The notes: generated from the letters alone by a model not told the origin. A DNA stretch of 64,000 nucleotides from Aliikangiella coralliicola (GCF_007004725.1 NZ_ML660160.1:62001-126000); one strand, 5' to 3'; shown: positions 16,334 to 25,860, numbered from the stretch's first letter. A program made the numbers and translations.

Positions 16334-17581
16334 ATGAAATTACTCATAAAAACAATTATGACATTAGCTGTTGTCTCAGTTTCTTTCTCGGTGATTGCAT
16401 TGGCCACGCATTTGAGTAATGGCGAGATAAGAAAAGTGAATGCCGAAAAAAGTATTGAAAAGACAATTGAGGCACAGGACATAAAAGGAGATACCTGGTT
16501 TACTTACCAGGTGGAAATGGAGCCCAATAATGGTATGCCATGTTGTTATCGAGGTGACGAACAACGGGGCTGTAGTTTAGAGCGCCGTGCCAACAGTTGG
16601 GGTAGCACGCACGATCACTACGAAGACTCCAAGGTGCTCAATATTTATTTTCGATGGAAAAATAATAAGCCGACTGAGTTATTTTATGCCGGTAGCGAGT
16701 GTGCAGTGGATGCTGGTGGAAAAGTGGTATACCAACTAGATGGCGTTGACGCAAAACAAAGTGTTCGCTTTCTATCAAGTTACGTTGACGACACAAACAA
16801 AAAGGTCAAGCGTCGCTTTGTTGATAAAGTTGTCGCTGGTATTGCTTTGCATAAAGGTGATATTGCACACAGGCAGTTAGATCAATTCTCCCGAAGTGAC
16901 AAAAGAAAATTGAGTCATAATGCAATTTTCTGGTTGGGTGAGGCAAGAAATACTGCTGGTTATGAGTCGCTCGTTAAAATATTAGAAGATGATGAGCGAA
17001 GTGTAAAATCTCGCTCCAAGGCTATTTTTGCACTCAGTTTAAACAGTGATGAAAGGGCTGTCGATAGGTTAGTTGAGTATGCTAAAAATAATAGTAATAA
17101 AAAAATACAGGGCGAAGCTATCTTCTGGTTATCACAATCTTTTAAGTCTGAGGCGCTAGAAGTCATTCGTGATATATTTTCTTCCGATGCCAGTAATCAC
17201 GTAAAGAAAAAGGCAGTGTTTGCATTATCACAAATTGACACTGATGCTAGCTGGGAGCAGCTTGTTCAGTTGGCTAAAGGCGATGCTAATCCACGGGTAA
17301 GAAAAGAGGCGATATTTTGGCTATCGCAAAATCATAAAAGAGAAGCTAAATCGGTTTTGTTGGAGATTATTCGTGGAGATAGCTCTCGATCAATTAAAGA
17401 AAAAGCCGTATTCGCAATATCTCAATTGTCTGGTAAAGAAGCGATTTCAGGATTGATAGAAGTCATTAAAACAGCCAACAATAAATCGATAAAGAAAAAG
17501 GCTTTATTCTGGCTGGGACAATCAGATGATCCAGAAGCACTCGCTTTGATAGAAGAGATCCTTACTGCGTCTGTTGATTAA
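16334..17581 (+). CDS. Exported HEAT-repeat protein with cysteine-containing N-terminal domain
   Basis: A 415-aa protein with a signal peptide (MKLLIKTIMTLAVVSVSFSVIALA). The N-terminal domain (about 45-150) has four cysteines (PCCYRGDEQRGC and GSECAVDAGG) that could form disulfides in the periplasm. It is followed by about seven regular HEAT repeats in which the motif alternates between AIFWLSQ and AVFALSQ every 31 residues or so, a very even array that suggests duplication. There is no catalytic motif. It follows the first HEAT gene by four bases and ends the sigma/anti-sigma operon. It is a plausible sensor or target of the sigma system; I do not recognise a named family. Confidence 0.82.
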   Translation: MKLLIKTIMTLAVVSVSFSVIALATHLSNGEIRKVNAEKSIEKTIEAQDIKGDTWFTYQVEMEPNNGMPCCYRGDEQRGCSLERRANSWGSTHDHYEDSKVLNIYFRWKNNKPTELFYAGSECAVDAGGKVVYQLDGVDAKQSVRFLSSYVDDTNKKVKRRFVDKVVAGIALHKGDIAHRQLDQFSRSDKRKLSHNAIFWLGEARNTAGYESLVKILEDDERSVKSRSKAIFALSLNSDERAVDRLVEYAKNNSNKKIQGEAIFWLSQSFKSEALEVIRDIFSSDASNHVKKKAVFALSQIDTDASWEQLVQLAKGDANPRVRKEAIFWLSQNHKREAKSVLLEIIRGDSSRSIKEKAVFAISQLSGKEAISGLIEVIKTANNKSIKKKALFWLGQSDDPEALALIEEILTASVD

Positions 17582-18041
17582 TTTTGAGGTGTATCGATTT
17601 ATACTTAAACTGAGACATCGAGGCCCTAGTCTTAATGAATTCTTTCAATCATTGAGGCGACTGCATATTATCTGAAGCAGTAGATAAATCCCCTCTCCTA
17701 GAAGGAGAGGGCTAGGGAGAGGTTAAAGGTTTTTGAGTATAGATGATGTATCGACTTATAAGTCGTTTCTCTTTTTGGAAAGAAAGCTGCCCTTACCGTT
17801 AGATCGAGCCTCACCTTTTACAGCTTAAGTTGTTAACACCAAGCGATTTTGTTGAAACAGTCTTTTCTATTTTTACGTTTTTTACTCAGAATTTAAATCC
17901 CGTCAATTTATTCGCGCAATTTTCCCTGTTTTTGTTTAGAATGCTACCGTCAAATTAGCAATATGGCTAATCCCAGATCAAACGGACATAAATAACTAAG
18001 AATATTTTACACTTGAACTGCCAGAGGAGAATACCGTCAGG
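17582..18041. other. Intergenic region with repeat and palindrome
   Basis: No ORF of note. It contains one copy of a CCCCTCTCC/GGAGAGGG repeat (17690-17724, listed separately). It also contains a perfect 14-bp palindrome CGACTTATAAGTCG at 17752-17765, a possible operator. The promoter of the S9 peptidase gene should lie in the last 150 bases, but I could not choose -35 and -10 boxes. Confidence 0.45.
17690..17724 (+). repeat. REP-like palindromic repeat, CCCCTCTCC type
   Basis: CCCCTCTCC at 17690, GGAGAGGG at 17704 and GGGAGAGG at 17715 form a hairpin. Two further copies in opposite orientation lie at 36695-36808. Repeats of this sort are dispersed between genes in many proteobacteria. Confidence 0.75.
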
Positions 18042-20066
18042 ATGAATACCTTTAATAAATTCCCAATGTTTGCCGCTTTTTTTTGCTTATTAATTCTGTT
18101 CTGCAGTAGCTCACTCATCAGTGCATCTGAACTGCCAATTGAATATTTCGCAGAACCTTCGAAATCTCGAGACGTGAAAATATCACCTGATGGAAAGCAT
18201 CTGGCAGTGATTTTAAATAAAAATGGGAAAGATGTTTTAGCTATCTTAGATCGCAACACCAGAAAGCCACTCAGTGCTTTTGGTGTTAAAGGAAGTGGCA
18301 GAGGTGTTGGCTATTTTGACTGGGTTAGTGATTCAAGGTTGATTTATGCGGTGACCGAAAGCTATTCCTGGGATAAAGCGATACGTCTCAACGGTGAGTT
18401 ATTTGGCGTCAATATAGACGGTAGCCAACATAAGATAATATTCGGCTATCGATCAGAAGACGTAAAACCGGGTAGCCGCCTGAATCAGGACAAAGCCGAA
18501 TATGGCAGTCATGAAATTATTGATATGTTAAAAGAAGACGAAAAGCATATTCTTATCAGTTTTTTTCCATGGCGCGAAATGGGACTTTATTACGCCCATG
18601 ATTCTCGCGTTATCCCAACGGTTTACAGACTGAACGTATATTCAGGGAAGAAACGTAAGGTCATCAGTTTAGCCAAGCCCGGAGCGGAAGGTATCACCGA
18701 TAACAATGGTGAGGTCCGTTTTTCAATCAGTGTCGATGATGATAACCATCAAGTGGTTTCCTACAGAGAGCCCGGTTCGGATAGCTGGAAAAACTTTTCT
18801 CTCAAGAATTTTGAAGGGACAAATGCGACACCAGTCAGTTTTTCCGAAGATAATAAAAGCGTTTATTTCTCCGCTAATGTCAAAGGCGGTACGCGCGGCT
18901 TGTACTTATTTCATCTTGAAACCAAGCAGTTCGAAAAGTTATTTCATAGCGAAGCCGCTGATGTTTCTCAATATGTGATGGATTTTGCTGGAAGGAGAGT
19001 GGTAGCCGTCGGCACTGATCTTGATGTGCCGGAATATCACTATATTGATAAAAAAGACAAAAAATCAAAGCTACATAAGATGCTGAAAAAAGCGTTTGCA
19101 GGCAATGATATTGTGATTACCAGTGCGACTGATGATGGTAGCGCTCTTATTGTTCTTGCATACGCCGATAATAGTCCTGGAGATTATTTTTTATTCGATA
19201 CTAAAAGCATGGGCGCCGACCATGTTTTGGGAACTCGTGACTGGATCGATCCCGCGCTGATGGCAACGACTGAACCGATGAAGTTTGAAATGCGAGACGG
19301 TTTAGTCATTCAGGGCTTTTTAACGAAACCTCAGGTTGCAAAGAAGCAAAAGCTGCCGCTAGTTGTTTTGCCTCACGGCGGACCGCACAGTCGAGATTTT
19401 TGGGGGTTTGATTGGGAAGTTCAGTTGCTTGCCAATAGAGGCTATGCAGTGTTGCAACTCAATTTTAGAGGTAGCACGGGTTATGGCCAAAAATTTGAGG
19501 AAATGGGGCATAAAAACTGGGGCACGAGTATGCAGGATGACATCACTGATGCGACGCTTGCATTAATTAAACAAGGCATTGTTGATTTAGAAAAAATCTG
19601 TATTTTCGGTCATAGTTATGGTGGCTATGCTGCGGTAATGGGAACAGTGAAGGAACCGGACCTTTTTCAATGTGCCGTAGGTTCTGTCGGTGTTTACGAT
19701 TTACCAATGATGTATACCGAGGGTGATATTCCTGGTAATAAAAGTGGTCTCGCTTATCTGAATAAAACACTCGGTTCAGATATGGATGAACTAAAGCGCC
19801 GTTCACCTGTTTATAATGTTGGAAAAATTAAGGCTGATTTGTTGCTAATCCATGGATTGCAAGATAAGCGGGTGCCGATTGAGCAGGCAGCTTCGCTAAA
19901 AAATGCACTCGATAAGATTGGAAAGAAATATGAGTGGCTTGAGTTAAGAAATGAAGGTCATGGTTATTACGATGTTAAAAATCGAGTTCGAATATTTAAA
20001 AAGATATTGGCATTTTTGGATAAAAATATCGGGGACTCATCGGCCAGACAAAGTGCAAGTAAATAA
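18042..20066 (+). CDS. S9-family prolyl oligopeptidase-like serine peptidase, exported
   Basis: A 674-aa protein with a signal peptide (MNTFNKFPMFAAFFCLLILFCSSSLISASE). Residues about 30-400 form a beta-propeller typical of the S9 family (repeated SPDGKHLAV-like strands). The C-terminal alpha/beta-hydrolase domain carries the catalytic triad: Ser525 in GHSYGGY, Asp608 in HGLQDKRVP and His640 in EGHGYY. The oxyanion-hole motif LPHGGPHSRD is present. It is expected to be a periplasmic or secreted peptidase that releases dipeptides or cleaves acylated or proline-containing peptides; exact specificity cannot be read. A GAGGAG precedes the ATG. A methionine aminopeptidase gene follows 35 bases downstream and may be cotranscribed. 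Confidence 0.93.
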   Translation: MNTFNKFPMFAAFFCLLILFCSSSLISASELPIEYFAEPSKSRDVKISPDGKHLAVILNKNGKDVLAILDRNTRKPLSAFGVKGSGRGVGYFDWVSDSRLIYAVTESYSWDKAIRLNGELFGVNIDGSQHKIIFGYRSEDVKPGSRLNQDKAEYGSHEIIDMLKEDEKHILISFFPWREMGLYYAHDSRVIPTVYRLNVYSGKKRKVISLAKPGAEGITDNNGEVRFSISVDDDNHQVVSYREPGSDSWKNFSLKNFEGTNATPVSFSEDNKSVYFSANVKGGTRGLYLFHLETKQFEKLFHSEAADVSQYVMDFAGRRVVAVGTDLDVPEYHYIDKKDKKSKLHKMLKKAFAGNDIVITSATDDGSALIVLAYADNSPGDYFLFDTKSMGADHVLGTRDWIDPALMATTEPMKFEMRDGLVIQGFLTKPQVAKKQKLPLVVLPHGGPHSRDFWGFDWEVQLLANRGYAVLQLNFRGSTGYGQKFEEMGHKNWGTSMQDDITDATLALIKQGIVDLEKICIFGHSYGGYAAVMGTVKEPDLFQCAVGSVGVYDLPMMYTEGDIPGNKSGLAYLNKTLGSDMDELKRRSPVYNVGKIKADLLLIHGLQDKRVPIEQAASLKNALDKIGKKYEWLELRNEGHGYYDVKNRVRIFKKILAFLDKNIGDSSARQSASK

Positions 20067-20101
20067 CCCGCGGAAGAGACGAAACTTGAGGAACTGCAAA
20101 T

Positions 20102-20848
20102 ATGACAATTGAAGCTGATAAAGATTTTGCGTCGCTTCAACATATTGGCAATATTGTGGCGATGGTTTTGAAAAAAATGCAACAAATGACCGAGCCCGGC
20201 ATGACCACTGCTGAGCTTGATCAGATAGGTAAGTTGCTGCTAGAAAAATATGAGGCCAACTCCGCGCCAAAAATCACTTATGGATTTCCTGGATATACTT
20301 GCATCAGTATTAACGAAGAAGCTGCACACGGTATTCCTGGCGAACGAGCGATTCAGCCTGGTGATATTGTCAACATTGACGTTTCAGCTGAAAAGGGCGG
20401 TTACTTTGCGGATACTGGTGGATCTTTTGTCGTGCCACCGAGTTCTCGTCTGAAGGATAAATTAATTTATTCTACTAAGCTTGCGCTAAACCAGGCGTGT
20501 CTTAATGCCAGTGCAGGTCGACCACTTAATGGAATTGGAAAAGCGATTCAAAAGACCGCCAAACAAAAAGGATTTAAGATTATTAAAAATCTTTGTAGTC
20601 ATGGTGTTGGCCGTGGATTGCATGAAGAGCCAACAGAGATCCCTGGGTTCTTTGATCCAACTGATAAAAGAATGCTGCATGAAGGCTTGGTCATTACTAT
20701 TGAGCCTTTTTTGTCGACGAAAAGTCGGTACGTTACCGAAGCCGATGATGGTTGGACTTTAAAAGGTTGTAAAGGAAATCTTTCTGCGCAATTTGAGCAT
20801 ACGATGGTGATTACCAAAGGGAAGCCGGTTTTGTTGACTTTGGTTTAG
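20102..20848 (+). CDS. map: Type I methionine aminopeptidase paralogue
   Basis: A 248-aa enzyme that removes N-terminal methionine. The five metal ligands are present: Asp93 and Asp104 in NIDVSAEKGGYFADTGG, His167 in CSHGVGRGLHEEP, Glu201 in TIEPF and Glu232 in QFEHTMVI. The substrate-side histidine is His76 in AAHGIPG. The sequence is diverged from housekeeping Map (EEAAHGIPG in place of NEVVCHGIP), and the gene is not beside rpsB, the usual neighbour of the essential copy. It is probably a second, auxiliary copy. It lies 35 bases after the S9 peptidase gene on the same strand. Confidence 0.88.
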   Translation: MTIEADKDFASLQHIGNIVAMVLKKMQQMTEPGMTTAELDQIGKLLLEKYEANSAPKITYGFPGYTCISINEEAAHGIPGERAIQPGDIVNIDVSAEKGGYFADTGGSFVVPPSSRLKDKLIYSTKLALNQACLNASAGRPLNGIGKAIQKTAKQKGFKIIKNLCSHGVGRGLHEEPTEIPGFFDPTDKRMLHEGLVITIEPFLSTKSRYVTEADDGWTLKGCKGNLSAQFEHTMVITKGKPVLLTLV

Positions 20849-21030
20849 CTATTCTTCTACTTTAGCCATAAGACAGAGTGAGTTGTTCTATTTTATTGGG
20901 GTAATATCATTTGGCCATTGTGCGACCTAAAACCAGTTACATTTTTCGAGACCTTGCCTAACGTATTGTTAAACAAATAAACATCTTAGTCAAAGTCTAG
21001 AGATTCACAATTTATGGTGCAAAATCTTAG

Positions 21031-21068
21031 GTGCTACAAATAGTTTTTGTACCAGCTATTTGTAGCAC
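21031..21068. repeat. Perfect 13-bp inverted repeat near convergent gene ends
   Basis: GTGCTACAAATAG at 21031-21043 pairs exactly with CTATTTGTAGCAC at 21056-21068 across a 12-base loop. It lies 18 bases beyond the stop of the minus-strand hydrolase at 21087. Neither side has a proper T tract, so it is a transcript-end hairpin or a protein site rather than a classical terminator. Confidence 0.6.
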
Positions 21069-21086
21069 ATCGGCTAACTTAAGCGT

Positions 21087-22553
21087 TTATTGGCTTAATC
21101 GTAAAATAGCTTCCTTAGCAGATTTAAAACCTGAGTCCAATGAAAGTGCTTTCTTATAATTCAATAAAGCTTGGGTTTTGTCTCCGTTTTTTTCATATGC
21201 ATAGGCCAAACTGTCGAAAGTGTTCGGCTCTTTCGGGAAAATTTTGGTGTTTGCTTTAAAGACACTAATTGCCTGGCTAATTTGTTCACTTTTGATTAGT
21301 GCAAACCCCATCTTGTTTAACGGTCTTGCTCCATAATTCTCATATCCTGCTTGAGCAAGTTCCCGTTTAGCATTGTTGACAAAGTAAGTATCACCTTTTT
21401 CCTCTAGCAGTCTTTTTGTAAATAAGGCTATAGGTAATCTGATCTTTTTATATTGTTTGCCTTGATAAACCTCAACCACTCTTTGGCTAATATGCTCTGC
21501 TACAAGGCCATCGGTATTGGCTAATGCGATCACTATCAACTTATCTTTTATTAATATTTCTACGGCGGCACTGACTCCAGGTCCTCCGCCATAGGAATTC
21601 CAATGTGCCTTGTCGCTATTTAAGATTTCAATCCATGTTCTGGTTGATTCTTTATAACCATTTCCAATGATTGCTTTTGACTTGTCGTTGAGTAATTCGT
21701 CGCTATAAAAAAGTTTTGAATAAAAAAGTGCAATGTCATAAGGCGTTGAATACATTCCGCCATCGGGGGTTAAATTTTCCAGCCTGCCTGTTCTATCTAT
21801 CTTTTCGCCAAGTGGTGTGAAGTGGTAACTCTTAGCTTTACCTTTGACATTTTCAGTCAAAGCATAGTCAGTATTATCAGCTTTAATAACCTCTAAAATA
21901 TTTTCATTAATAATTGATTGAAAGCTTTTTCTTTCAAGTTTTTCCAAAATTGCGCCTAAGACAATATAGCCATAGTTTGAGTAGTTGTATTGTGTGCCAG
22001 GCTCAGAAATTAGAGGCTTGTCTAATAATAATGGTAGCTTATCGTTTATATTCTTTAATGAGCGGTATGTTTGAAAATATTCATTATTAAATATGTCACC
22101 AAAACCTGATGTATGCTTCAATAAATGACGAACAGTAATTTTTTCGGCAATGTGTTTTGGAAAACCCAATTCGAATTTTTCTAACTTATCATCTAGTGAT
22201 ATTTTTCCAGCTTGAACTTTCTGCATCACTAAAGCGGCAGTAAAATGTTTGTTGATGGAACCGATTCTAATTTTTGTTGAAGAAGTGTTTCTTATCTTCT
22301 TCTCTATATCAGCAAAACCAAAGCTCTTATCATAAATAACCTTGTCATCTTTAAATATCACCACGTTTCCGGAAAACCAGCCTGGGTCGGTATACTGCTT
22401 AATAATCTCGTTTGTCTTTTCAATTAATAACTCATCTGACGCTTTTGAGTTTGCGCTTTTATTGTCACTACTTGCTATGCTCGAGCTTGAGCTAATCAAT
22501 AAGAAAAAGGCGAGTAAATAAGTTAACTTTGTTTGACTTCTTGTTTGCTTCAT
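21087..22553 (-). CDS. Beta-lactamase-fold serine hydrolase with C-terminal TPR
   Basis: A 488-aa exported protein (hydrophobic segment TYLLAFFLLISSSSSIAS). The class C beta-lactamase/penicillin-binding fold carries the SxxK motif Ser99-Ile-Asn-Lys102 and the YxN motif Tyr191-Ser-Asn193. The third-motif region is SYGGGPGVSA. The C-terminal 90 residues form TPR-like helices (SLAYAYEKNGDKTQALLNYKKALSLD). Proteins of this layout are usually esterases or D-amino-acid or muropeptide hydrolases rather than antibiotic-resistance enzymes; the substrate is unknown. GAGGA precedes the ATG. It is monocistronic. Confidence 0.88.
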   Translation of the reverse strand: MKQTRSQTKLTYLLAFFLLISSSSSIASSDNKSANSKASDELLIEKTNEIIKQYTDPGWFSGNVVIFKDDKVIYDKSFGFADIEKKIRNTSSTKIRIGSINKHFTAALVMQKVQAGKISLDDKLEKFELGFPKHIAEKITVRHLLKHTSGFGDIFNNEYFQTYRSLKNINDKLPLLLDKPLISEPGTQYNYSNYGYIVLGAILEKLERKSFQSIINENILEVIKADNTDYALTENVKGKAKSYHFTPLGEKIDRTGRLENLTPDGGMYSTPYDIALFYSKLFYSDELLNDKSKAIIGNGYKESTRTWIEILNSDKAHWNSYGGGPGVSAAVEILIKDKLIVIALANTDGLVAEHISQRVVEVYQGKQYKKIRLPIALFTKRLLEEKGDTYFVNNAKRELAQAGYENYGARPLNKMGFALIKSEQISQAISVFKANTKIFPKEPNTFDSLAYAYEKNGDKTQALLNYKKALSLDSGFKSAKEAILRLSQ

Positions 22554-22913
22554 TGGTATTCCTCAAATTAGTTTCAAAGAGTGAGAGCAAATGTCATGCC
22601 AGTAGCTAACTATTTGAATTGTTGGTTTTTTTATATAATTGAAGAGTGTTCGCACAGTGTCCTATATGTTCGCGAACGCCGCTCAGCTCAAAATGTTTAA
22701 GATTTCTGCTAATAGTCTGAATTAAAGGGGGCAGGAATCAAAAGCAGCAGAATAACTGACTTTAATGTCCGTTTTTGGACGTTTTTTGACTTGGAATTAT
22801 CCGTTGTTCAATTTCTGTTTTGGGGAGATAAGAGTATTAAGTGCCCGATCATGCCAGGTCTAATTAAAATGTTTAAAATTGAAATCAGGCTATCTCAACT
22901 AATATCTATAATG
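22554..22913. other. Intergenic region, 360 bases
   Basis: No gene seen. Around 22762 the sequence AATGTCCGTTTTTGGACG followed by six T resembles both a weak terminator for the histidine kinase region and the AATGTCCGC repeat found at 50.9-56.9 kb. A 10-bp palindrome GTTCGCGAAC lies near 22669, about 115 bases upstream of the hydrolase ATG. Confidence 0.4.
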
Positions 22914-24257
22914 TTAGAAAAGCAAAGTAAAACAACTCCCTTTCCCTAACTCAGACTTCACGCCAATCGTACCATTGTGCAGTTGCATAATTAACCTGGA
23001 TAAACTTAAACCAATACCAGAACCACTTTTTTTGGTGCTATAAAAAGGTACGAAAATTCTCTCTTGTGCCTCTGGTAGCATTCCTCTTCCATTATCCTCA
23101 ACGCTAATTTTTAACCGGCTTTTGTTGATTTTCGCATCGATGACTATTTTTGAAGATGGTGAATCTTTAACTGCAGCAATTGAATTTTTTATCAGATTCA
23201 CTAAGACCTGTTCAACAAGAACGGGATCGATGACTGCGAATATTTCTGAATCACCGAATTTCATCTCTATCGAAATGGAATGTTGTTCACATTCCTTTTT
23301 GAAAAGGTTGACGGTATGTACTAGTAATTGAGTAACTGAGGCGCGTTTTGCATTAAGCTGGGGGACTTTAGTTAACTTACGATAGTTGGCAATAAACTTT
23401 ACCAGGTTTTCGCCCCTGCGTTCTATCGTTGAAATCGCTTCTTGTAAGTCATCAATATCTTCAACAGTTTTGACGCCTGTTCTGTCGTTAGAATCTAATA
23501 ACAGTTGACTACAAGAGTTGGCAAGGGACGTAATTGGCGTGATGGAATTCGATATCTCATGAGTTAACACTCGAGTAATATCTTGCCAGGCTTTTAACTC
23601 TTTTTCTTCCAGCTCGGATTGGATATCTTGAATTGCAGCGATAAAAACTGAATCATCTTCGACTTTTGCTTCAACCATATCGACTAAGAGTTGGTGCGGG
23701 AGATTATTAATGTTACAAGAGCAGAGATGGCGTTGTCCTGACTTATTTTGTATTAACAGACTCGATAACGCGCCGAAATTAGTTTCCAGTTGGCGAATAT
23801 TACTAAGTGTATTTGTTTGTAATAAGCGATTAGCCGCTCTATTTATCAAACTTATTTCACCGGTTCCGTCGTAAACAATAATCGCTGTTTCAATGTGATG
23901 TAAAATGGTTTTTAAATATAAACTTTGTCGTTCTAGTTGTTGTTTTGAATGTTGTAGCTTGGCCACGACAAAATTCATTGAGTCTGTGAGTTCTTGATAA
24001 CTTTTGCCGAGTTCGTCATGTTTAAAGCGTTGGCTATAGTCCTCATATTTTATCGTCGAGAAAAAACGGGCGAGTAGCCGATTGCTAAAAGTAATGGTAC
24101 GCCAAAGTTCAATTGATTGAATAGTAACTAGTGCAAACAAAAGTGCCATCACCGCAAAATAGTCGCTGTTGACAATAAAACCTGCGAGTAAACTAAAACT
24201 AAACAATAGTAAAACGAGGCGTACTGCCAGTCTGGTTTGTAGAGACTTAAAGCGCAT
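22914..24257 (-). CDS. Sensor histidine kinase, NtrB/NtrY-like
   Basis: A 447-aa kinase with two adjacent N-terminal membrane segments (about 12-55) and almost no periplasmic loop, so it probably senses within the membrane or cytoplasm. Next come a HAMP-like linker, a coiled coil and a PAS-like domain (about 110-215). The phospho-acceptor histidine is about His235 in VLTHEISNSITP. The ATPase motifs are NLIKNSIAAV (N box), EDNGRGM (G1) and GSGIGLSLSR (G2). The gene overlaps the response regulator by 11 bases. Together they are divergent from the HlyD/ABC transporter operon they probably control. Confidence 0.9.
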   Translation of the reverse strand: MRFKSLQTRLAVRLVLLLFSFSLLAGFIVNSDYFAVMALLFALVTIQSIELWRTITFSNRLLARFFSTIKYEDYSQRFKHDELGKSYQELTDSMNFVVAKLQHSKQQLERQSLYLKTILHHIETAIIVYDGTGEISLINRAANRLLQTNTLSNIRQLETNFGALSSLLIQNKSGQRHLCSCNINNLPHQLLVDMVEAKVEDDSVFIAAIQDIQSELEEKELKAWQDITRVLTHEISNSITPITSLANSCSQLLLDSNDRTGVKTVEDIDDLQEAISTIERRGENLVKFIANYRKLTKVPQLNAKRASVTQLLVHTVNLFKKECEQHSISIEMKFGDSEIFAVIDPVLVEQVLVNLIKNSIAAVKDSPSSKIVIDAKINKSRLKISVEDNGRGMLPEAQERIFVPFYSTKKSGSGIGLSLSRLIMQLHNGTIGVKSELGKGSCFTLLF

Positions 24258-25632
24258 ACTTTTCCATTCTTCGATATAAAGATGTACGTGTTAATCCTAA
24301 GGCTTTCGCCGCATGACTCACATTACCCTGGTAATGTTCGAGCGAGGCTTTTATCGTTGAAATTTCGATTTGTTCTAGGTTAAAAGTGTCGAAATTAGTT
24401 TTGTTTTTTGCGGTGGAATGACAAATAGGAAAATCTTCAGGCCTTAAATGAGTGGATTCGCTCATTATCACGGCTCTCTCGATGGCGTGTTGTAATTCTC
24501 TCACATTACCAGGCCATTGATATTGCTTAAATAAGTAACGAGTTTCTTTATCTAATGATAAATTCGTCTTTTTGTACTTTCGCTGATAATGGTTTAAGTA
24601 ATGCTCTGCAAGCAGAAATATGTCGTCTTCTCTCTGCCGTAACGGTGGCAAGTTGATTTCAACGGTATTGATTCGGTAAAGCAGATCCTGACGAAATAAT
24701 TGTTGCTCAACTTGCTCAAGTAAATTCGCATTCGTGGCGCAAATTAATCGGATGTCGACCTGAACTGGCTGATTCGAACCCACGGGGGTGATCGATTTCT
24801 GTTGAATTGCTGTGAGAAGTTTTCCTTGAAGCGGGGTTGGTAAGTTACCTATTTCATCAAGAAATAACGAACCTTTGTCAGCCGCTTCAAAACGCCCCAT
24901 TCGGTCCTGGCGAGCGTCGGTAAAAGCGCCTTTTTTATGACCGAACAATTCGCTCTCAAACAGGTTGTCGCTGATGGTCCCCATATCCACATTGATAAAA
25001 CTTTGTCCTGCTCTATTCGATTGGCGATGAAGGGCACGTGCAACCAATTCTTTCCCAGTACCGCTTTCGCCCAGGATTAGTACATTGGCGTCGGTTACTG
25101 CGGCCTTTTCAATGGATGAAAAAACTTTTTCCATTGCACTTGATTGTCCCAGAAAATCTTGAAATTGTTTATCTTGTTGCTGCGTGATGATCTTTTGCCG
25201 AGAACGAAGTTTGGAGACTTCCTGGTTGGAAATGGAGAGCTGAGCGGCGGCAGTTAAAGTGGCCAGTAATTTATCATTTTGCCATGGCTTCAATACAAAG
25301 TCAGTTGCGCCTTTTTTCATTGCTGCGATTGCCAGTTCAGTATCGCCATAGGCTGTCATCATAATGACAATAGTTTTTGGGCTGAGCTTTTTGACTTTGT
25401 CCAACCACAATAAGCCTTCGTGCCCGCTAGCTGCGTCCAACGTAAAATTCATATCCAACAAAATCACATCGAAAGTATCGCGAGCTAAAAGCACGGGGAG
25501 TTGCTCAGGATCGGTTTCTGTGACAACCGTTGAAAAATGCTTCTTGAGTAAAATTCGAGCAGCAGTGAGCAAATCGGTATCGTCATCGACAATTAATAAC
25601 TTTGCGGACTGTTTTGAATTTGATTGGGCCAT
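24247..25632 (-). CDS. Sigma-54-dependent response regulator, NtrC family
   Basis: A 461-aa activator. The receiver domain (about 10-130) has phospho-acceptor Asp60 (VILLDMNF). The AAA+ domain (about 155-390) has Walker A GESGTGKE, Walker B SLFLDEIG and the sensor II region ELQHAIERAV. A Fis-type helix-turn-helix ends the protein (GNVSHAAKALGLTRTSLYRRM). The loop that contacts sigma-54 reads GAFTDA instead of the common GAFTGA; the rest of the AAA+ core is intact, so activation should still work. AGGAAAA precedes the ATG. Candidate sigma-54 promoters in the upstream divergent region support control of both its own operon and the transporter. Confidence 0.93.
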   Translation of the reverse strand: MAQSNSKQSAKLLIVDDDTDLLTAARILLKKHFSTVVTETDPEQLPVLLARDTFDVILLDMNFTLDAASGHEGLLWLDKVKKLSPKTIVIMMTAYGDTELAIAAMKKGATDFVLKPWQNDKLLATLTAAAQLSISNQEVSKLRSRQKIITQQQDKQFQDFLGQSSAMEKVFSSIEKAAVTDANVLILGESGTGKELVARALHRQSNRAGQSFINVDMGTISDNLFESELFGHKKGAFTDARQDRMGRFEAADKGSLFLDEIGNLPTPLQGKLLTAIQQKSITPVGSNQPVQVDIRLICATNANLLEQVEQQLFRQDLLYRINTVEINLPPLRQREDDIFLLAEHYLNHYQRKYKKTNLSLDKETRYLFKQYQWPGNVRELQHAIERAVIMSESTHLRPEDFPICHSTAKNKTNFDTFNLEQIEISTIKASLEHYQGNVSHAAKALGLTRTSLYRRMEKYAL

Positions 25633-25719
25633 TTATTTTCCTGTGTAGACATATCAGTGCTAATAGACACAGCCTGCGCTTATAGACATTGTCAGCGTTA
25701 CAACCAATACTACAAGCGA

Positions 25720-25737
25720 GTGTACGAAAACGTACAC
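25720..25737. promoter_or_regulatory. Upstream activator site 1 (perfect palindrome)
   Basis: GTGTACG-AAAA-CGTACAC has perfect 7-bp arms. It shares its pattern with two other 18-bp sites at 25948 and 25968, as expected for binding sites of the adjacent NtrC-type dimer. It lies about 88 bases upstream of the regulator ATG. Confidence 0.7.
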
Positions 25738-25860
25738 TTCCGTTAGTTTAGCGAAATAAACGAAGACTCACCATCTTTTAATAACCTACTGAATTTTAGA
25801 CGTTTAATCGATGCTTCAAACATCCGAATACTCTCGCATTCGCTCTTCAATGATTGTTAA

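Noticed and set aside
21087-22553. Antibiotic-resistance beta-lactamase
   Set aside because: SxxK and YxN motifs are present, but the fused TPR tail and SYGGGPG third motif fit general serine hydrolases rather than resistance enzymes.
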